Shown: positions 38,192 through 47,151, counted from the stretch's first letter. The stretch: 64,000 nucleotides of DNA from Tianweitania sp. UT-5YL-CI-8 (GCF_030010215.1 NZ_JASCRR010000010.1:62001-126000); one strand, 5' to 3'. The notes: generated by a model not told the origin, from the sequence alone. A program made the numbers and translations.

Positions 38192-39841
38192 ATGAAAACA
38201 GGCGGACAACTGATCGTCGAGGCACTGGAAGCGAACGGCGTTCAGCGCATTTTCTGCGTCCCTGGCGAATCCTATCTTGCGGTGCTGGACGCACTACACG
38301 ATTCGGAAATCCGCACCATCGTCTGCCGCCAGGAAGGCGGTGCCGCCATGATGGCCGACTGCGAGGGCCGGCTGACCGGTAAGCCCGGCATATGCTTTGT
38401 CACGCGCGGTCCCGGCGCCACCAATGCTTCCGCTGGCGTTCACATCGCCATGCAGGATTCAACGCCGATGATCCTGTTCATCGGTCAGGTCGCCAGCCAC
38501 GCCAAGGAGCGTGAGGCTTTCCAAGAGGTCAACTACAAGAGTTTCTTCGACGACATCGCCAAATGGGTGGTCGAGATCGACGACGCCGCGCGCATTCCCG
38601 AATTGTTGACCCGCGCCTTCGCAGTCGCCACGTCCGGCAGGCCCGGCCCGGTGGTCATCTCCCTGCCCGAAGACATGCTGACGAGCGAAGTCGAGGCTCC
38701 CGAAGCAAAGCCCTGCACACCGGTCGAAACGCGTCCTGGCGACCAGGAGATGCATGCGCTGCTGGAAAGGCTCCAGAACGCGAAACGCCCCATTGCCATC
38801 CTCGGCGGCACGCGCTGGACGGAACGGGCCAAATCGGCCTTCGAAAACGCCGCGGAAGCCTGGGCGCTGCCGGTGGGCTGCTCCTTCCGCCGGCAGATGC
38901 TGTTCGACAACCTGCACCCCTGCTATGCCGGCGATATCGGCATCGGCCCCAACCCCAAGCTCGCCGCCTATGTGAAGTCGGCCGATCTTGTGCTGATGAT
39001 CGGTGGGCGCTTCGGCGAAATGCCGTCTTCGGATTACACCTTGCTCAAGAGCCCCTACCCGGACCAGATGCTGATCCATGTCCATGCGGACGCCAATGAG
39101 CTCGGTCGTGTCTACCGGCCCGACGTGGCGATCAACGCGTCGCCGGCCGCCTTTGTCGAGGCCTTCGCAAAGCACAGCCCCAAGGCGCCGCCCGTCTGGG
39201 AGGAGGAAGCCACAAGGCTGCACGGCGAATATCTGGCGTGGTCGACGCCGCCCAAGACCGGACCGGGCGCGGTCCAGATGGGTCCGATCATGGCGTGGCT
39301 GGAGGAAAACCTCGCCGGCGATGCGATCATGACCAATGGCGCAGGCAACTATGCGACCTGGCTGCACCGCTTCCACCGGTTTCGCCGTTTCGCGACGCAA
39401 GGCGCACCGACCTCCGGCTCGATGGGCTATGGCACACCCGCTGCCGTTGCCGCGAAAGCGCTGTTTCCCGAACGCGAAGTCGTAGCCTTTGCCGGCGACG
39501 GCTGCTTCATGATGAACGGCCAGGAATTCGCCACCGCCGTCCAGTACAACCTGCCGATCATCGTTTTGCTGGTCAACAATGGCACTTACGGTACGATCCG
39601 CATGCACCAGGAGCGCGAATATCCAGGCCGCGTTTCCGGCACAGACCTCGTCAATCCCGACTTCGCCGCGCTTGCCCGCGCCTATGGCGGCCATGGCGAA
39701 ACCGTGGAGGCGACCGACGATTTCGCCCCGGCCTATGAGCGGGCTCGCGCCAGCGGAAAGCCGTCGATCATCGAGATCAAGCTCGACCCGGAAGCGATAA
39801 CACCGACCCGGACGCTGACGCAGATCAGGGAGAAGAGCTAA
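38192..39841 (+). CDS. ThDP-dependent enzyme, acetolactate synthase-like
   Basis: The 549-residue product has the three-domain ThDP fold. The N-terminal pyrimidine domain has the activating Glu48 in CRQEGGAA and FVTRGPGATNASAGVH. The central domain starts near residue 190. The C-terminal domain has the cofactor motif from AGDGCFMMNG to NNGTYGTIRMHQ. It resembles biosynthetic acetolactate synthase but lacks a neighbouring regulatory subunit gene, so it may be a catabolic or benzoylformate decarboxylase/oxalyl-CoA-like relative. The reaction cannot be assigned from sequence. Confidence 0.82.
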   Translation: MKTGGQLIVEALEANGVQRIFCVPGESYLAVLDALHDSEIRTIVCRQEGGAAMMADCEGRLTGKPGICFVTRGPGATNASAGVHIAMQDSTPMILFIGQVASHAKEREAFQEVNYKSFFDDIAKWVVEIDDAARIPELLTRAFAVATSGRPGPVVISLPEDMLTSEVEAPEAKPCTPVETRPGDQEMHALLERLQNAKRPIAILGGTRWTERAKSAFENAAEAWALPVGCSFRRQMLFDNLHPCYAGDIGIGPNPKLAAYVKSADLVLMIGGRFGEMPSSDYTLLKSPYPDQMLIHVHADANELGRVYRPDVAINASPAAFVEAFAKHSPKAPPVWEEEATRLHGEYLAWSTPPKTGPGAVQMGPIMAWLEENLAGDAIMTNGAGNYATWLHRFHRFRRFATQGAPTSGSMGYGTPAAVAAKALFPEREVVAFAGDGCFMMNGQEFATAVQYNLPIIVLLVNNGTYGTIRMHQEREYPGRVSGTDLVNPDFAALARAYGGHGETVEATDDFAPAYERARASGKPSIIEIKLDPEAITPTRTLTQIREKS

Positions 39842-39865
39842 GGAAAATGCAGGTGCTTCTGCTAC

Positions 39866-40228
39866 TCAAGCGCCTTTCTTCTTATCAACCACCGACAACG
39901 TTTTCACAACACGGTGCCTTGGTTCCATATGCTCATGAAGAACACGTAGAATCATGACCCCAATGGAGTCGTCGGTAAGGCGGGTCTCAAGATAATAAAC
40001 GCAGTGGGCCGCCCCGCCGCGACGTCCCGAAGCGATCTGTAGATGCAGTTTCCTGACGCCAGGATACATTTCCGAGCAGTCTGATGAATTTGGACGACTG
40101 GGATTCTCAGCAATCATCTCGAACGCTCGTTCAATGATGGTCGAATAGACCTCGACCTGTCGGAGCCCAAACATCTCTGCCGTATCGCGAATGTCACGCT
40201 CGGCTGCGTCAGCGAGTTCGTACCTCAT
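39866..40228 (-). CDS. ParE/RelE-type toxin
   Basis: The 120-residue product begins MRYELADAAERDIRDTAEMFG and ends its core with GVMILRVLHEHMEPRHRV, both hallmarks of ParE-family toxins, which poison gyrase. It has a C-terminal tail of about 15 residues (KTLSVVDKKKGA) beyond the usual end. It overlaps its antitoxin gene by 4 bases in the normal antitoxin-first order. Confidence 0.85.
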   Translation of the reverse strand: MRYELADAAERDIRDTAEMFGLRQVEVYSTIIERAFEMIAENPSRPNSSDCSEMYPGVRKLHLQIASGRRGGAAHCVYYLETRLTDDSIGVMILRVLHEHMEPRHRVVKTLSVVDKKKGA

Positions 40229-40491
40229 TCGCCTGACGTTTCGTTCAGCACCTCCTCCATAATGTCTCGCACGCTCTTTTTAGAAATCCGACCGGCTGCT
40301 ACATCGTCAATCGCAATTCCGATCTCGCGCCTAAGAATCGCAAGCTTCTCCTCCTCTTGCGCCTTATCGTGGCGGAGCAGCCGCAAAGCCTCGCGCACGA
40401 CCTCGCTGGAAGAGCTATACTCGCCGCTGGCGACTTCGCGCTCGACGAACTCCGCCATTTCCTTTGGCATGCTGACATTCATCGTCGCCAT
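40225..40491 (-). CDS. ParD-type antitoxin
   Basis: The 88-residue product has an N-terminal ribbon-helix-helix (MATMNVSMPKEMAEFVEREV, then EYSSSSEVVREALRLLRH) and an acidic C-terminal part that should wrap the toxin. The ATG at 40491 gives the canonical ParD start. The pair probably represses its own promoter, which must lie in the short stretch before 40546. Confidence 0.86.
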   Translation of the reverse strand: MATMNVSMPKEMAEFVEREVASGEYSSSSEVVREALRLLRHDKAQEEEKLAILRREIGIAIDDVAAGRISKKSVRDIMEEVLNETSGE

Positions 40492-40545
40492 CCGACCATC
40501 TTCTGTTTCGCAAGAATATAGCGAACTTGGCAAAGCGACCAATGC

Positions 40546-40578
40546 AAAAGCCGCGGACCTCGCAGGCCCGCGGCTTTT
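40546..40578 (-). terminator. Terminator of the importer 2 operon
   Basis: Perfect 11-bp arms AAAAGCCGCGG/CCGCGGCTTTT with an 11-base loop, 28 bases past the binding-protein stop on the minus strand, ending in TTTT. Confidence 0.8.
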
Positions 40579-40606
40579 GTTTTAGACGAGCGGTATCAGC
40601 CGCTGA

Positions 40607-41569
40607 TCACAGCGCCTTGTCTGTGATGTCGTGCGTCCAGGCGCCCTGCGGCTCCTTGGTGATGATCTTCTGGTCGAGCAGCGCCTTCGCCGTGCGGTCG
40701 TAGAGCGAGGTTTCAAGCTTGCCATCGCCGATCAGCTTGGCGACCTCGCCGACCATACGCTTCTGGTGGTTTTCGTCCTGGCCGCCGTTGTCCATGACGA
40801 TTTCAGCCGCCTCGTCGGGGTTCTCGACGGCGTATTTCCAGCCCTTCATCGACGCGCGCACGAAGCGCACCATCTTGTCGGCGAAGGCCGGATCCTTCAG
40901 CTTGTCTTCCATGGCATACAGGCCGTCTTCCATCAGATCGTTGCCCATTGCCGAATAGTTGAAGACCGTCAGATCCTCGGGCTTGTAGCCCGCGTCGATC
41001 AGCTGCCAATATTCGTTATAGGTCATGACCGAGATGCAGTCCGCCTGCTTCTGGATCAGCGGCTGCACGTCGAAGCTCTGCTTCAGCACCGTAACGCCAT
41101 CCTTGCCGCCTTCGGTCGACAGGCCGAGCTTGTTCATCCAGGCATAGAACGGATATTCGTTGCCGAAGAACCAGACGCCGAGCGTATGGCCTTTGAAGTC
41201 GGCTTCGGTCTTGATCGGACCATCCTTCGGGCAGACCAGTTCCATGCCGGCCTTGGCGAAGGGCTGCGCGATGTTGACGAGGCCGACGCCTTTCTCGCGT
41301 GCAGCCAGCGCACCGCCCATCCAATCGACGATGACATCGGCGCCGCCGCCTGCGATCACCTGTTCGGGAGCGATGTCGGGGCCACCCGGCTTGATGGTGA
41401 CGTCGAGGTTCTCTTCCTCGTAGAAGCCCTTGTCGGCGGCCACATAATAGCCGGCGAACTGGCCCTGCGTCACCCATTTAAGCTGCAGCGCCACCGCGTC
41501 CGCTGCGAAGGCTTGGGCAGCGGCGAGAGACATGGCGCCCGCAAGCAACGAAACAGTCAGTTTTCTCAT
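40607..41569 (-). CDS. ABC substrate-binding protein (NMT1/THI5-like), importer 2
   Basis: The 320-residue periplasmic protein has a signal peptide cut after AAAQAFA, then LQLKWVTQGQFAGYYVAADKG, GPDIAPEQVIAGGGADVIVDW and VWFFGNEYPFYAWMNKLG, typical of the THI5/ThiY group that binds pyrimidine-like or flavin-like ligands. It is the last gene of an operon with two permeases and an ATPase and lies in a locus with pyrimidine catabolic genes, so a pyrimidine or related base is the best guess for its ligand. The start at 41569 gives the signal peptide. Confidence 0.86.
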   Translation of the reverse strand: MRKLTVSLLAGAMSLAAAQAFAADAVALQLKWVTQGQFAGYYVAADKGFYEEENLDVTIKPGGPDIAPEQVIAGGGADVIVDWMGGALAAREKGVGLVNIAQPFAKAGMELVCPKDGPIKTEADFKGHTLGVWFFGNEYPFYAWMNKLGLSTEGGKDGVTVLKQSFDVQPLIQKQADCISVMTYNEYWQLIDAGYKPEDLTVFNYSAMGNDLMEDGLYAMEDKLKDPAFADKMVRFVRASMKGWKYAVENPDEAAEIVMDNGGQDENHQKRMVGEVAKLIGDGKLETSLYDRTAKALLDQKIITKEPQGAWTHDITDKAL

Positions 41570-41623
41570 TTTTTTACCCTCTGAAGTTGGGTCGCTGCGC
41601 CCCCGCGGAGGCAACGACCGCGT

Positions 41624-42775
41624 CTATCCACCACGGACAGACGGATGCCAGAACGTGACGGCCCTTTCGATCAGGGCGATCACACCATAGAAGACCGAAC
41701 CCGCGACCGCTGCAACAGCGATTTCGGCCCATACCATGTCGACATTCATGCGCCCGACCTCGGCTGAGATGCGGAAGCCCATGCCGACCACTGGTGTGCC
41801 AAAGAACTCGGCCACGATGGCGCCGATCAGCGCCAGCGTCGAATTGATCTTCAACGCGTTGAAAATAAACGGGGCGGCGGCCGGCAGCCGAAGCTTGAAC
41901 AGCGTCTGCCAGTATCCCGCGGCATAGGTGCGCATCAGGTCGCGCTCCATATGTCCCGTCGACGCCAGCCCCGCGACCGTGTTCACCAGCATCGGGAAGA
42001 ACGTCATCAGGATGACGACAGCCGCCTTCGACTGCCAGTCGAAGCCCAGCCAGATGACCATGATCGGTGCCACGCCGATGATCGGCAGCGCCGACACCAT
42101 GTTGCCGATGGGCAGCAGCCCGCGGCGCAGGAAGTCGACCCTGTCGGCCAGGATCGCGACCGCGAAACCCGCGCCACAGCCTACGACATAGCCGACGATG
42201 ACGGCCTTGAAGATCGTCTGGCGGACATCGGCGGCGATGATGTCGAGCGAGCCGGCAAGTTTTGCCCCAATCGCGGTGGGCGGCGGCAGGAGAATGAAGG
42301 GAATGCCGGCACCGCGCGTCACCGCCTCCCACAGGATCAGGATCCAGATCCCGAAGATCGCCGGAACCAGCAGCCTGTAGGTCGCATCCAGCCAGCGTTG
42401 CAACGGTCGCTGATAAGAAAGCAGCGTCACGCATTGCCACGCCAGAAGCCAGGCAGCCGCCACCAGCAGGAAGAACGGCGCGCGCGCGGTGCCTCCGAAG
42501 CCATAGATGCCTTCCAGCAGAAACCACACCGCGCCATGCGCCCCGAAAAACAGGATTGCAGCCCGCGCAGCGGCCGACAAGCGGGTCATCGAGAGAAGAA
42601 TGGCAGCCAGCAGCAGTCCATAGATAAGCGGCTTTGTTGCCACGAACGGAAAGTTCACGCTCGCCGTCGGATTGGCCAATGCGTCGGCTTCCGGCACCGT
42701 CATCGGCCCCAGCAGCCAGGCCGCCAGGACCAGAACCAGCGCCAAAAGTACCTGCCAGGCGGGTTTTGTATTCAT
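41624..42775 (-). CDS. ABC permease with extra N-terminal membrane domain, importer 2
   Basis: The 383-residue product has a standard BPD_transp_1 domain in its C-terminal 240 residues. The EAA-loop-like segment MRTYAAGYWQTLFKLRLPAAAPF lies near residue 290. Before it are about 140 residues with four or so further hydrophobic spans (VLLALVLVLAAWLLG, PLIYGLLLAAILLSM, AAILFFGAHGAVWFL, FFLLVAAAWLLAW) not found in the companion permease. It overlaps the second permease gene by 4 bases. Confidence 0.87.
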   Translation of the reverse strand: MNTKPAWQVLLALVLVLAAWLLGPMTVPEADALANPTASVNFPFVATKPLIYGLLLAAILLSMTRLSAAARAAILFFGAHGAVWFLLEGIYGFGGTARAPFFLLVAAAWLLAWQCVTLLSYQRPLQRWLDATYRLLVPAIFGIWILILWEAVTRGAGIPFILLPPPTAIGAKLAGSLDIIAADVRQTIFKAVIVGYVVGCGAGFAVAILADRVDFLRRGLLPIGNMVSALPIIGVAPIMVIWLGFDWQSKAAVVILMTFFPMLVNTVAGLASTGHMERDLMRTYAAGYWQTLFKLRLPAAAPFIFNALKINSTLALIGAIVAEFFGTPVVGMGFRISAEVGRMNVDMVWAEIAVAAVAGSVFYGVIALIERAVTFWHPSVRGG

Positions 42776-43650
42776 GCCGGCCTCCCGCCCATGGAACGCT
42801 GCACAGCCTGTCCGACGAGCCCCACAATGGTGACCAGCAGCGCGGCGACGACGGAGCCTGCAACGAGGGCCGACCACATGTCGATCGTCTGGCTGTAATA
42901 GGACCCCAGCAGAAGCTTGGCGCCGATGCCGGCCGTCGCCCCCGTCGGCAACTCGCCGACGATGGCGCCCACCAGGCTGGCTGCGACCGCCACCTGCATG
43001 GACGTGAACAGATAGGGCACCGAGGCCGGCACGCGCAGCTTCCAGAAGGTCTGCGTCTTGCTGGAATTGTAGGTACGCATCAGGTCGAGATGCATCTTTT
43101 CCGGCGAGCGCAGGCCCTTCACCATGCCGACCGCGACCGGAAAGAACGACAAATAGGTCGAAATCAGCGCTTTCGGCACGATGCCGGTGATGCCGACAGC
43201 CGCCAGCACAACGATGATCATCGGCGCCACCGCCAGGATGGGGATGGTCTGCGAGGTGATGATCCATGGCATCAGGCTGCGGTCCAGCGTCGTCACATGG
43301 ACGATGCCCACGGCAATCACGATCCCCAGCACCGTGCCGAACGCAAAGCCTAGCAGCGTCGAGGAAAGCGTCACCCAGGCATGATAGACGAGGCTGCGGT
43401 TGCTCGTGACGTTTCGCAGGAAGGTGTTCTCGAAGAAATTGGACGCCACCTGATGCGGCGCCGGCACAGTCGGTTTCGGCTGCGACAATGTCTTGCCGAC
43501 GAACTCGACGACGCCCGGCGTTTGGCCTGCCCGACGGTCGAGGTCACGCTGGAACGGCGCGTTCATGTAGATCGCAAAGGCGTACCACAGCACAACCAGA
43601 CCGGCGAGCAATGTGATAACAGGGATGATCTTGGAGCGGAGCGAGGTCAT
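42772..43650 (-). CDS. ABC transporter permease, importer 2
   Basis: The 292-residue inner-membrane protein has one N-terminal span (VITLLAGLVVLWYAFAIYM), a periplasmic stretch to about residue 85, and a BPD_transp_1 domain with the EAA loop MRTYNSSKTQTFWKLRVPASVPY. It forms a heteromeric channel with the preceding permease. A paired-palindrome element separates it from the ATPase gene upstream, which probably still belongs to the same operon. Confidence 0.9.
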   Translation of the reverse strand: MTSLRSKIIPVITLLAGLVVLWYAFAIYMNAPFQRDLDRRAGQTPGVVEFVGKTLSQPKPTVPAPHQVASNFFENTFLRNVTSNRSLVYHAWVTLSSTLLGFAFGTVLGIVIAVGIVHVTTLDRSLMPWIITSQTIPILAVAPMIIVVLAAVGITGIVPKALISTYLSFFPVAVGMVKGLRSPEKMHLDLMRTYNSSKTQTFWKLRVPASVPYLFTSMQVAVAASLVGAIVGELPTGATAGIGAKLLLGSYYSQTIDMWSALVAGSVVAALLVTIVGLVGQAVQRSMGGRPA

Positions 43651-43692
43651 AGCTTCCCCCCATCCTTTTGAGCCAACCCAGGCGATTGGCGA

Positions 43693-43901
43693 CCTCCTCT
43701 CCCCAGCGGGGAGAGGGTGGCCGGAGCGAAGCGAAGGTCGGGTGAGGGGGAATGGATGTGTCCATCCACATAAAGCCCGACCGGAATCTGGCAGACGAAC
43801 TTGGCTCGTGAAGTCGAACCCTGTTGCCGTTTGGTCGGGTCGACAAATGCCCCCTCGCCCGGCCGCTGCGCGGCCACCCTCTCCCCAGCGGGGAGAGGAG
43901 G
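43693..43901. mobile_element. Paired-palindrome element enclosing a DUF559 remnant
   Basis: Two GC-rich arms, 43693-43750 and 43850-43901, are inverted copies of each other. Each holds a CTCTCCCC...GGGGAGAG hairpin and a GGCCG-type hairpin. The 99-bp interior read on the minus strand stays open and encodes VDPTKRQQGSTSRA followed by KFVCQIPVGLYVD. The first part resembles the N-terminus and the second the core (KFSRQIPLGPYIVDF) of the DUF559 protein at 46706-47143. It looks like a deletion derivative of a DUF559-bearing element, inserted between permease and ATPase genes. Confidence 0.6.
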
Positions 43902-43917
43902 AAGAGCGCCGCCGCGA

Positions 43918-44709
43918 TCAATCGTCATAGCTGTGTCCTGCCCTCAGGCCATCTCGCACACGCGCTGCGATTTCCAGGAACTCCGGCGTTTCGCGGATAT
44001 CGAGCGGCCGTTCGTGCGGCAGCGTCGATTCGATCACATCCGTCACACGTCCCGGACGCGGCGACATCACCACGATGCGGGTGGAGAGATAGACCGCCTC
44101 CGGGATGGAATGGGTGACGAAGCAGATCGTCTTCTGCGTGCGCGCCCAGAGCTTCAAAAGCTGCTGGTTGAGATGGTCGCGCACGATCTCGTCCAGCGCT
44201 CCGAACGGCTCGTCCATCAAAAGCAGGTCGGCATCGAAGGCCAGCGCGCGCGCGATGGAGGCGCGCTGCTGCATGCCGCCGGAAAGCTGCCAGGGATATT
44301 TGTGTTCGAACCCGCTCAGTTCGACCAACTCCATCGTCCGCTTGATCCGCTCCTGCTGCTCGGCCTTCGACAGGCCGATGATTTCGAGCGGGAGGGCAAT
44401 GTTCCGGTCGATTGTCCGCCACGGATAGAGCGCGGCGGCCTGGAACACATAGCCATAGGCGCGGGCATGGCGCGCCTGCTCCGGCGTCATGCCGTTGATC
44501 GAGATCGTGCCGGATGTCGGCTGCTCCAAATCGGCGATCACGCGCAGGAACGTCGTCTTGCCGCACCCCGACGGACCGATGAAGGAGACGAATTCGCCCT
44601 TCTTGATGGTCAGGTCGACATCGGTGAGGGCTACTACGGGACCGTCATTTGTCCGGAAGGTCAGCCCGAGGCCGTTTGCCTGGACGACGGTTTGGGTATT
44701 TCCTATCAT
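43918..44709 (-). CDS. ABC transporter ATP-binding protein, importer 2
   Basis: The 263-residue NitT/TauT-type ATPase has Walker A GPSGCGKTT (about residue 46), the Q-loop region YVFQAAALYPW, the signature LSGGMQQRASIARAL, Walker B LLLMDEPFGALD and FVTHSIPEAVYLS. It is the first gene of importer 2. The downstream permeases begin only after the 267-bp gap that contains the palindromic element. It is divergent from the cupin gene. Confidence 0.92.
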   Translation of the reverse strand: MIGNTQTVVQANGLGLTFRTNDGPVVALTDVDLTIKKGEFVSFIGPSGCGKTTFLRVIADLEQPTSGTISINGMTPEQARHARAYGYVFQAAALYPWRTIDRNIALPLEIIGLSKAEQQERIKRTMELVELSGFEHKYPWQLSGGMQQRASIARALAFDADLLLMDEPFGALDEIVRDHLNQQLLKLWARTQKTICFVTHSIPEAVYLSTRIVVMSPRPGRVTDVIESTLPHERPLDIRETPEFLEIAARVRDGLRAGHSYDD

Positions 44710-44773
44710 GCGAACTCATATGGCTGGCAGGTTGACTGAGACTGCACTGTCGTTCCGGGAAAGGATAGCTGTG

Positions 44774-45193
44774 ATGGATGCGTCATCGAAGCCCACATGC
44801 AAGGTCGTGCGGCGCGCCGATACCTATGGCGGCAAGCAGGGTCTCACCTATACCAAGGGCATCTCCACGCAAAGCGTCGGTTCGACGGGCATCTGCATGC
44901 ATGTCGTCACCATCCCGCCAGGCGGGCGTGCCAAGGCTCATCTGCACGAAGCGCACGAGACCGCCGTCTACATCCTGTCGGGGGTTTCCCGCACCTGGTT
45001 CGGCGACCGGCTGGAGCAGTTCACCGACATGGTCGCCGGCGAGATGATGTACATCCCCGCCGGCGTGCCGCATGTGCCTGAAAACATCGGCAGCGATCCG
45101 TGCACGGCCGTCATCGCCCGCACCGATCCGAACGAGCAGGAAAGCGTCGTCTTGCTGCCGGAACTGGATGCCGTTTTGCCGGCGGCGATATAG
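44774..45193 (+). CDS. Cupin domain protein
   Basis: The 139-residue product is a single-domain cupin. It shows the first metal-binding motif (PPGGRAKAHLHEAHETAVYILSG, with two histidines and a glutamate) and the second (GEMMYIPAGVPHVPENIG, with a histidine). It is likely an isomerase, dioxygenase or sensor acting on a small ligand. Its location facing the pyrimidine importer and convergent with dihydropyrimidinase suggests a role in the same pathway. No specific reaction can be given. The ATG at 44774 is used; an in-frame GTG precedes it directly. Confidence 0.78.
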   Translation: MDASSKPTCKVVRRADTYGGKQGLTYTKGISTQSVGSTGICMHVVTIPPGGRAKAHLHEAHETAVYILSGVSRTWFGDRLEQFTDMVAGEMMYIPAGVPHVPENIGSDPCTAVIARTDPNEQESVVLLPELDAVLPAAI

Positions 45194-45220
45194 CCGCCGG
45201 GCCTGATGAAAGAAACGTTG

Positions 45221-45249
45221 CGATGCGGACCCGATAGCCCCCCGCATCG
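45221..45249. terminator. Hairpin between convergent cupin and dihydropyrimidinase genes
   Basis: CGATGCGG (45221-45228) pairs with CCGCATCG (45242-45249) around a 13-base loop. It lies 5 bases from the dihydropyrimidinase stop. No clear T-run is present on either side. Confidence 0.4.
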
Positions 45250-45254
45250 ACGCC

Positions 45255-46709
45255 TCAGACGCCCGAGGCCGGAATGCCGCTGCGCTCGATCTTGCGCGGC
45301 GCGACGAGTTCCTTCCACGTCGACAGCGCCCGGTTGACCGCGCCGTTCGGCTCGCGGGCAACGAACTCGCCGGTTCCCGGCTTCGCCTTGATCTCGCTTT
45401 CCTGCACGGCCAGTTCACCGCGCGTGAACACGAAGCGCGGCAGGCCGGTCACCTCGAAGCCTTCGAAGACATTGTAGTCGATCACCGACTGCTGCTTCTT
45501 TGCGGTGATCGTCTTGGACGCCTTGGGGTCGACCACGATGATGTCGGCGTCCGATCCAACCAAGACAGCACCCTTCTTCGGATACATATTGAGTATCTTG
45601 GCGATGTTGGTTGAGGTCACGGCGACGAACTCGTTCATCGTCAGCCGGCCCGTCGCAACGCCCTTGGTCCACAACACCGGCAGGCGGTCTTCAAGACCGC
45701 CGGTGCCGTTCGGAATTTTGGTGAAATCGCCGACGCCGTTGCGCTTCTGCTCGGTCGTGAAGGCGCAATGGTCGGTCGCCACACAGGACAGCGAGCCCGA
45801 CTGCAGCCCCGCCCACAGCGAATCCTGGTGCTGCTTGCTGCGGAAAGGCGGGCTCATCACCCGACGCGCGGCATGATCCCAGTCCTTCTCGAAATACTCG
45901 CTCTCGTCCAGCGTCAGATGCTGGATCAGCGGCTCGCCATAGACCCGCATGCCCTTCTGGCGCGCGCGGCGGATGGCTTCGTGGCTCTGCTCGCAGGAAA
46001 CATGCACGACATAGAGCGGCACATTCGCCATATCGGCGATCATGATGGCACGGTTGGTCGCCTCGCCTTCCACTTCGGGCGGGCGCGAATAAGCATGACC
46101 CTCCGGACCGTTATTGCCGTCTGCCAGCAACTTCTGCGACATCGCCGCCACCAGGTCGCCATTCTCGGCATGGACGAGCGGCAGCGCGCCGAGCGCCGAA
46201 CAGCGCTGGAACGACGCGAACATCTCGTCGTCATTGACCATCAGCGAGCCTTTGTAGGCCATGAAGTGCTTGAAGGTGTTGATGCCGCGGTCGACCACCT
46301 CAGCCATTTCGTTGAACACCTGCTCGCTCCACCAGGTGATCGCCATGTGGAAGGTGTAGTCCGAGCAGGCCTTGACCGACTTGTTGTCCCACATCTTGAT
46401 CGCGTCGAGCAGCGACTGGCCCGGATTGGGCAGGCAGAAATCCACCACCATGGTGGTGCCGCCGGCAAGGGCTGCGCGGGTGCCGCTTTCGAAATCGTCG
46501 GCGGAATAGGTGCCCATGAAAGGCATTTCGAGATGGGTGTGCGGGTCGATGCCGCCCGGCATAACATAGCAGCCCGTGGCGTCGAAGGTCTCGTCGCCAG
46601 ACAGGTTCGGCCCGATGCCGACGATCTTGCTGCCCTCGATCTTCACATCCGCCTTGTAGGTGAGATCGGCGGTGACGACGGTGCCGTTCTTGATGACTTT
46701 GCTGCTCAT
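45255..46709 (-). CDS. Dihydropyrimidinase (D-hydantoinase family)
   Basis: This cyclic amidohydrolase opens dihydrouracil or dihydrothymine to N-carbamoyl-beta-amino acids. The 484-residue product has the metal-binding GIDPHTHLEMPF (His57, His59), AGGTTMVVDF, the carboxylated lysine in FMAYKGSLM (Lys153), later histidines in LPLVHAENGD and VVHVSCEQSHE, and the aspartate in CVATDHCAF. Length fits the family (about 480). Its partner genes on the same strand, amidohydrolase and aminotransferase, give the remaining steps. A DUF559 gene has come to lie immediately upstream, its stop overlapping this start by 4 bases. Confidence 0.92.
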   Translation of the reverse strand: MSSKVIKNGTVVTADLTYKADVKIEGSKIVGIGPNLSGDETFDATGCYVMPGGIDPHTHLEMPFMGTYSADDFESGTRAALAGGTTMVVDFCLPNPGQSLLDAIKMWDNKSVKACSDYTFHMAITWWSEQVFNEMAEVVDRGINTFKHFMAYKGSLMVNDDEMFASFQRCSALGALPLVHAENGDLVAAMSQKLLADGNNGPEGHAYSRPPEVEGEATNRAIMIADMANVPLYVVHVSCEQSHEAIRRARQKGMRVYGEPLIQHLTLDESEYFEKDWDHAARRVMSPPFRSKQHQDSLWAGLQSGSLSCVATDHCAFTTEQKRNGVGDFTKIPNGTGGLEDRLPVLWTKGVATGRLTMNEFVAVTSTNIAKILNMYPKKGAVLVGSDADIIVVDPKASKTITAKKQQSVIDYNVFEGFEVTGLPRFVFTRGELAVQESEIKAKPGTGEFVAREPNGAVNRALSTWKELVAPRKIERSGIPASGV

Positions 46710-47143
46710 GAAAATTCCCCTGTCTTATCGTGACCAAGAGCGAGCGACGGGAAGAAGCGAGCCACTTCGCAATGCTCAACCATTCTGCCCGTCAACGCTG
46801 CCAGGATCGTGTCCAACACAGCGCGCCGCTCATGTGTTATTTCGTGGTTCCAAAAACGTAGGACCGAATAACCTTGCCGGTTAAGCCAAGTGGTCCTGAC
46901 CCGGTCCAGCTTGCTTTCGGCATGTTGAAAACCGTCGACCTCCACAACTAGGTACTGTTCTCGGCATAGGAAATCGACGATGTATGGCCCTAGCGGAATC
47001 TGGCGCGAAAATTTGAAGCCATTGAGACGACGCCCCCGAAGATCGCTCCAGAGGAAAGACTCTTCTTCCGTTTCCTGACGCCGAAGATAGCGAGCTTTCG
47101 AGGTCTTACCGGGACCTCTTTTTGTGATGTCGCTATCCGACAA
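46706..47143 (-). CDS. DUF559 nuclease-like protein next to palindromic repeats
   Basis: The C-terminal 110 residues match the DUF559 family, which has a Vsr-like PD-(D/E)xK nuclease fold: FLWSDLRGRRLNGFKFSRQ, GPYIVDFLCREQYLVVEVDG (putative catalytic Asp, then Glu-Val-Asp), HAESKLDRVRTTWL and VLRFWNHEI. The frame is open far upstream through the repeats to 47335, but that part translates the palindromes. A TTG at 47143, 8 bases after the repeat arm, is the likeliest start, giving 145 residues. It ends on the dihydropyrimidinase ATG (ATGA overlap). Function is unknown, and an intact nuclease-like core suggests it is active. Confidence 0.7.
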   Translation of the reverse strand: MSDSDITKRGPGKTSKARYLRRQETEEESFLWSDLRGRRLNGFKFSRQIPLGPYIVDFLCREQYLVVEVDGFQHAESKLDRVRTTWLNRQGYSVLRFWNHEITHERRAVLDTILAALTGRMVEHCEVARFFPSLALGHDKTGEFS

Positions 47144-47151
47144 AACCCAGC

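Noticed and set aside
43693-43901. Simple Rho-independent terminator between permease and ATPase genes
   Set aside because: Two long inverted arms around a 99-bp coding-like interior, repeated in form at 47.2 kb, fit a repeat element better than a terminator.
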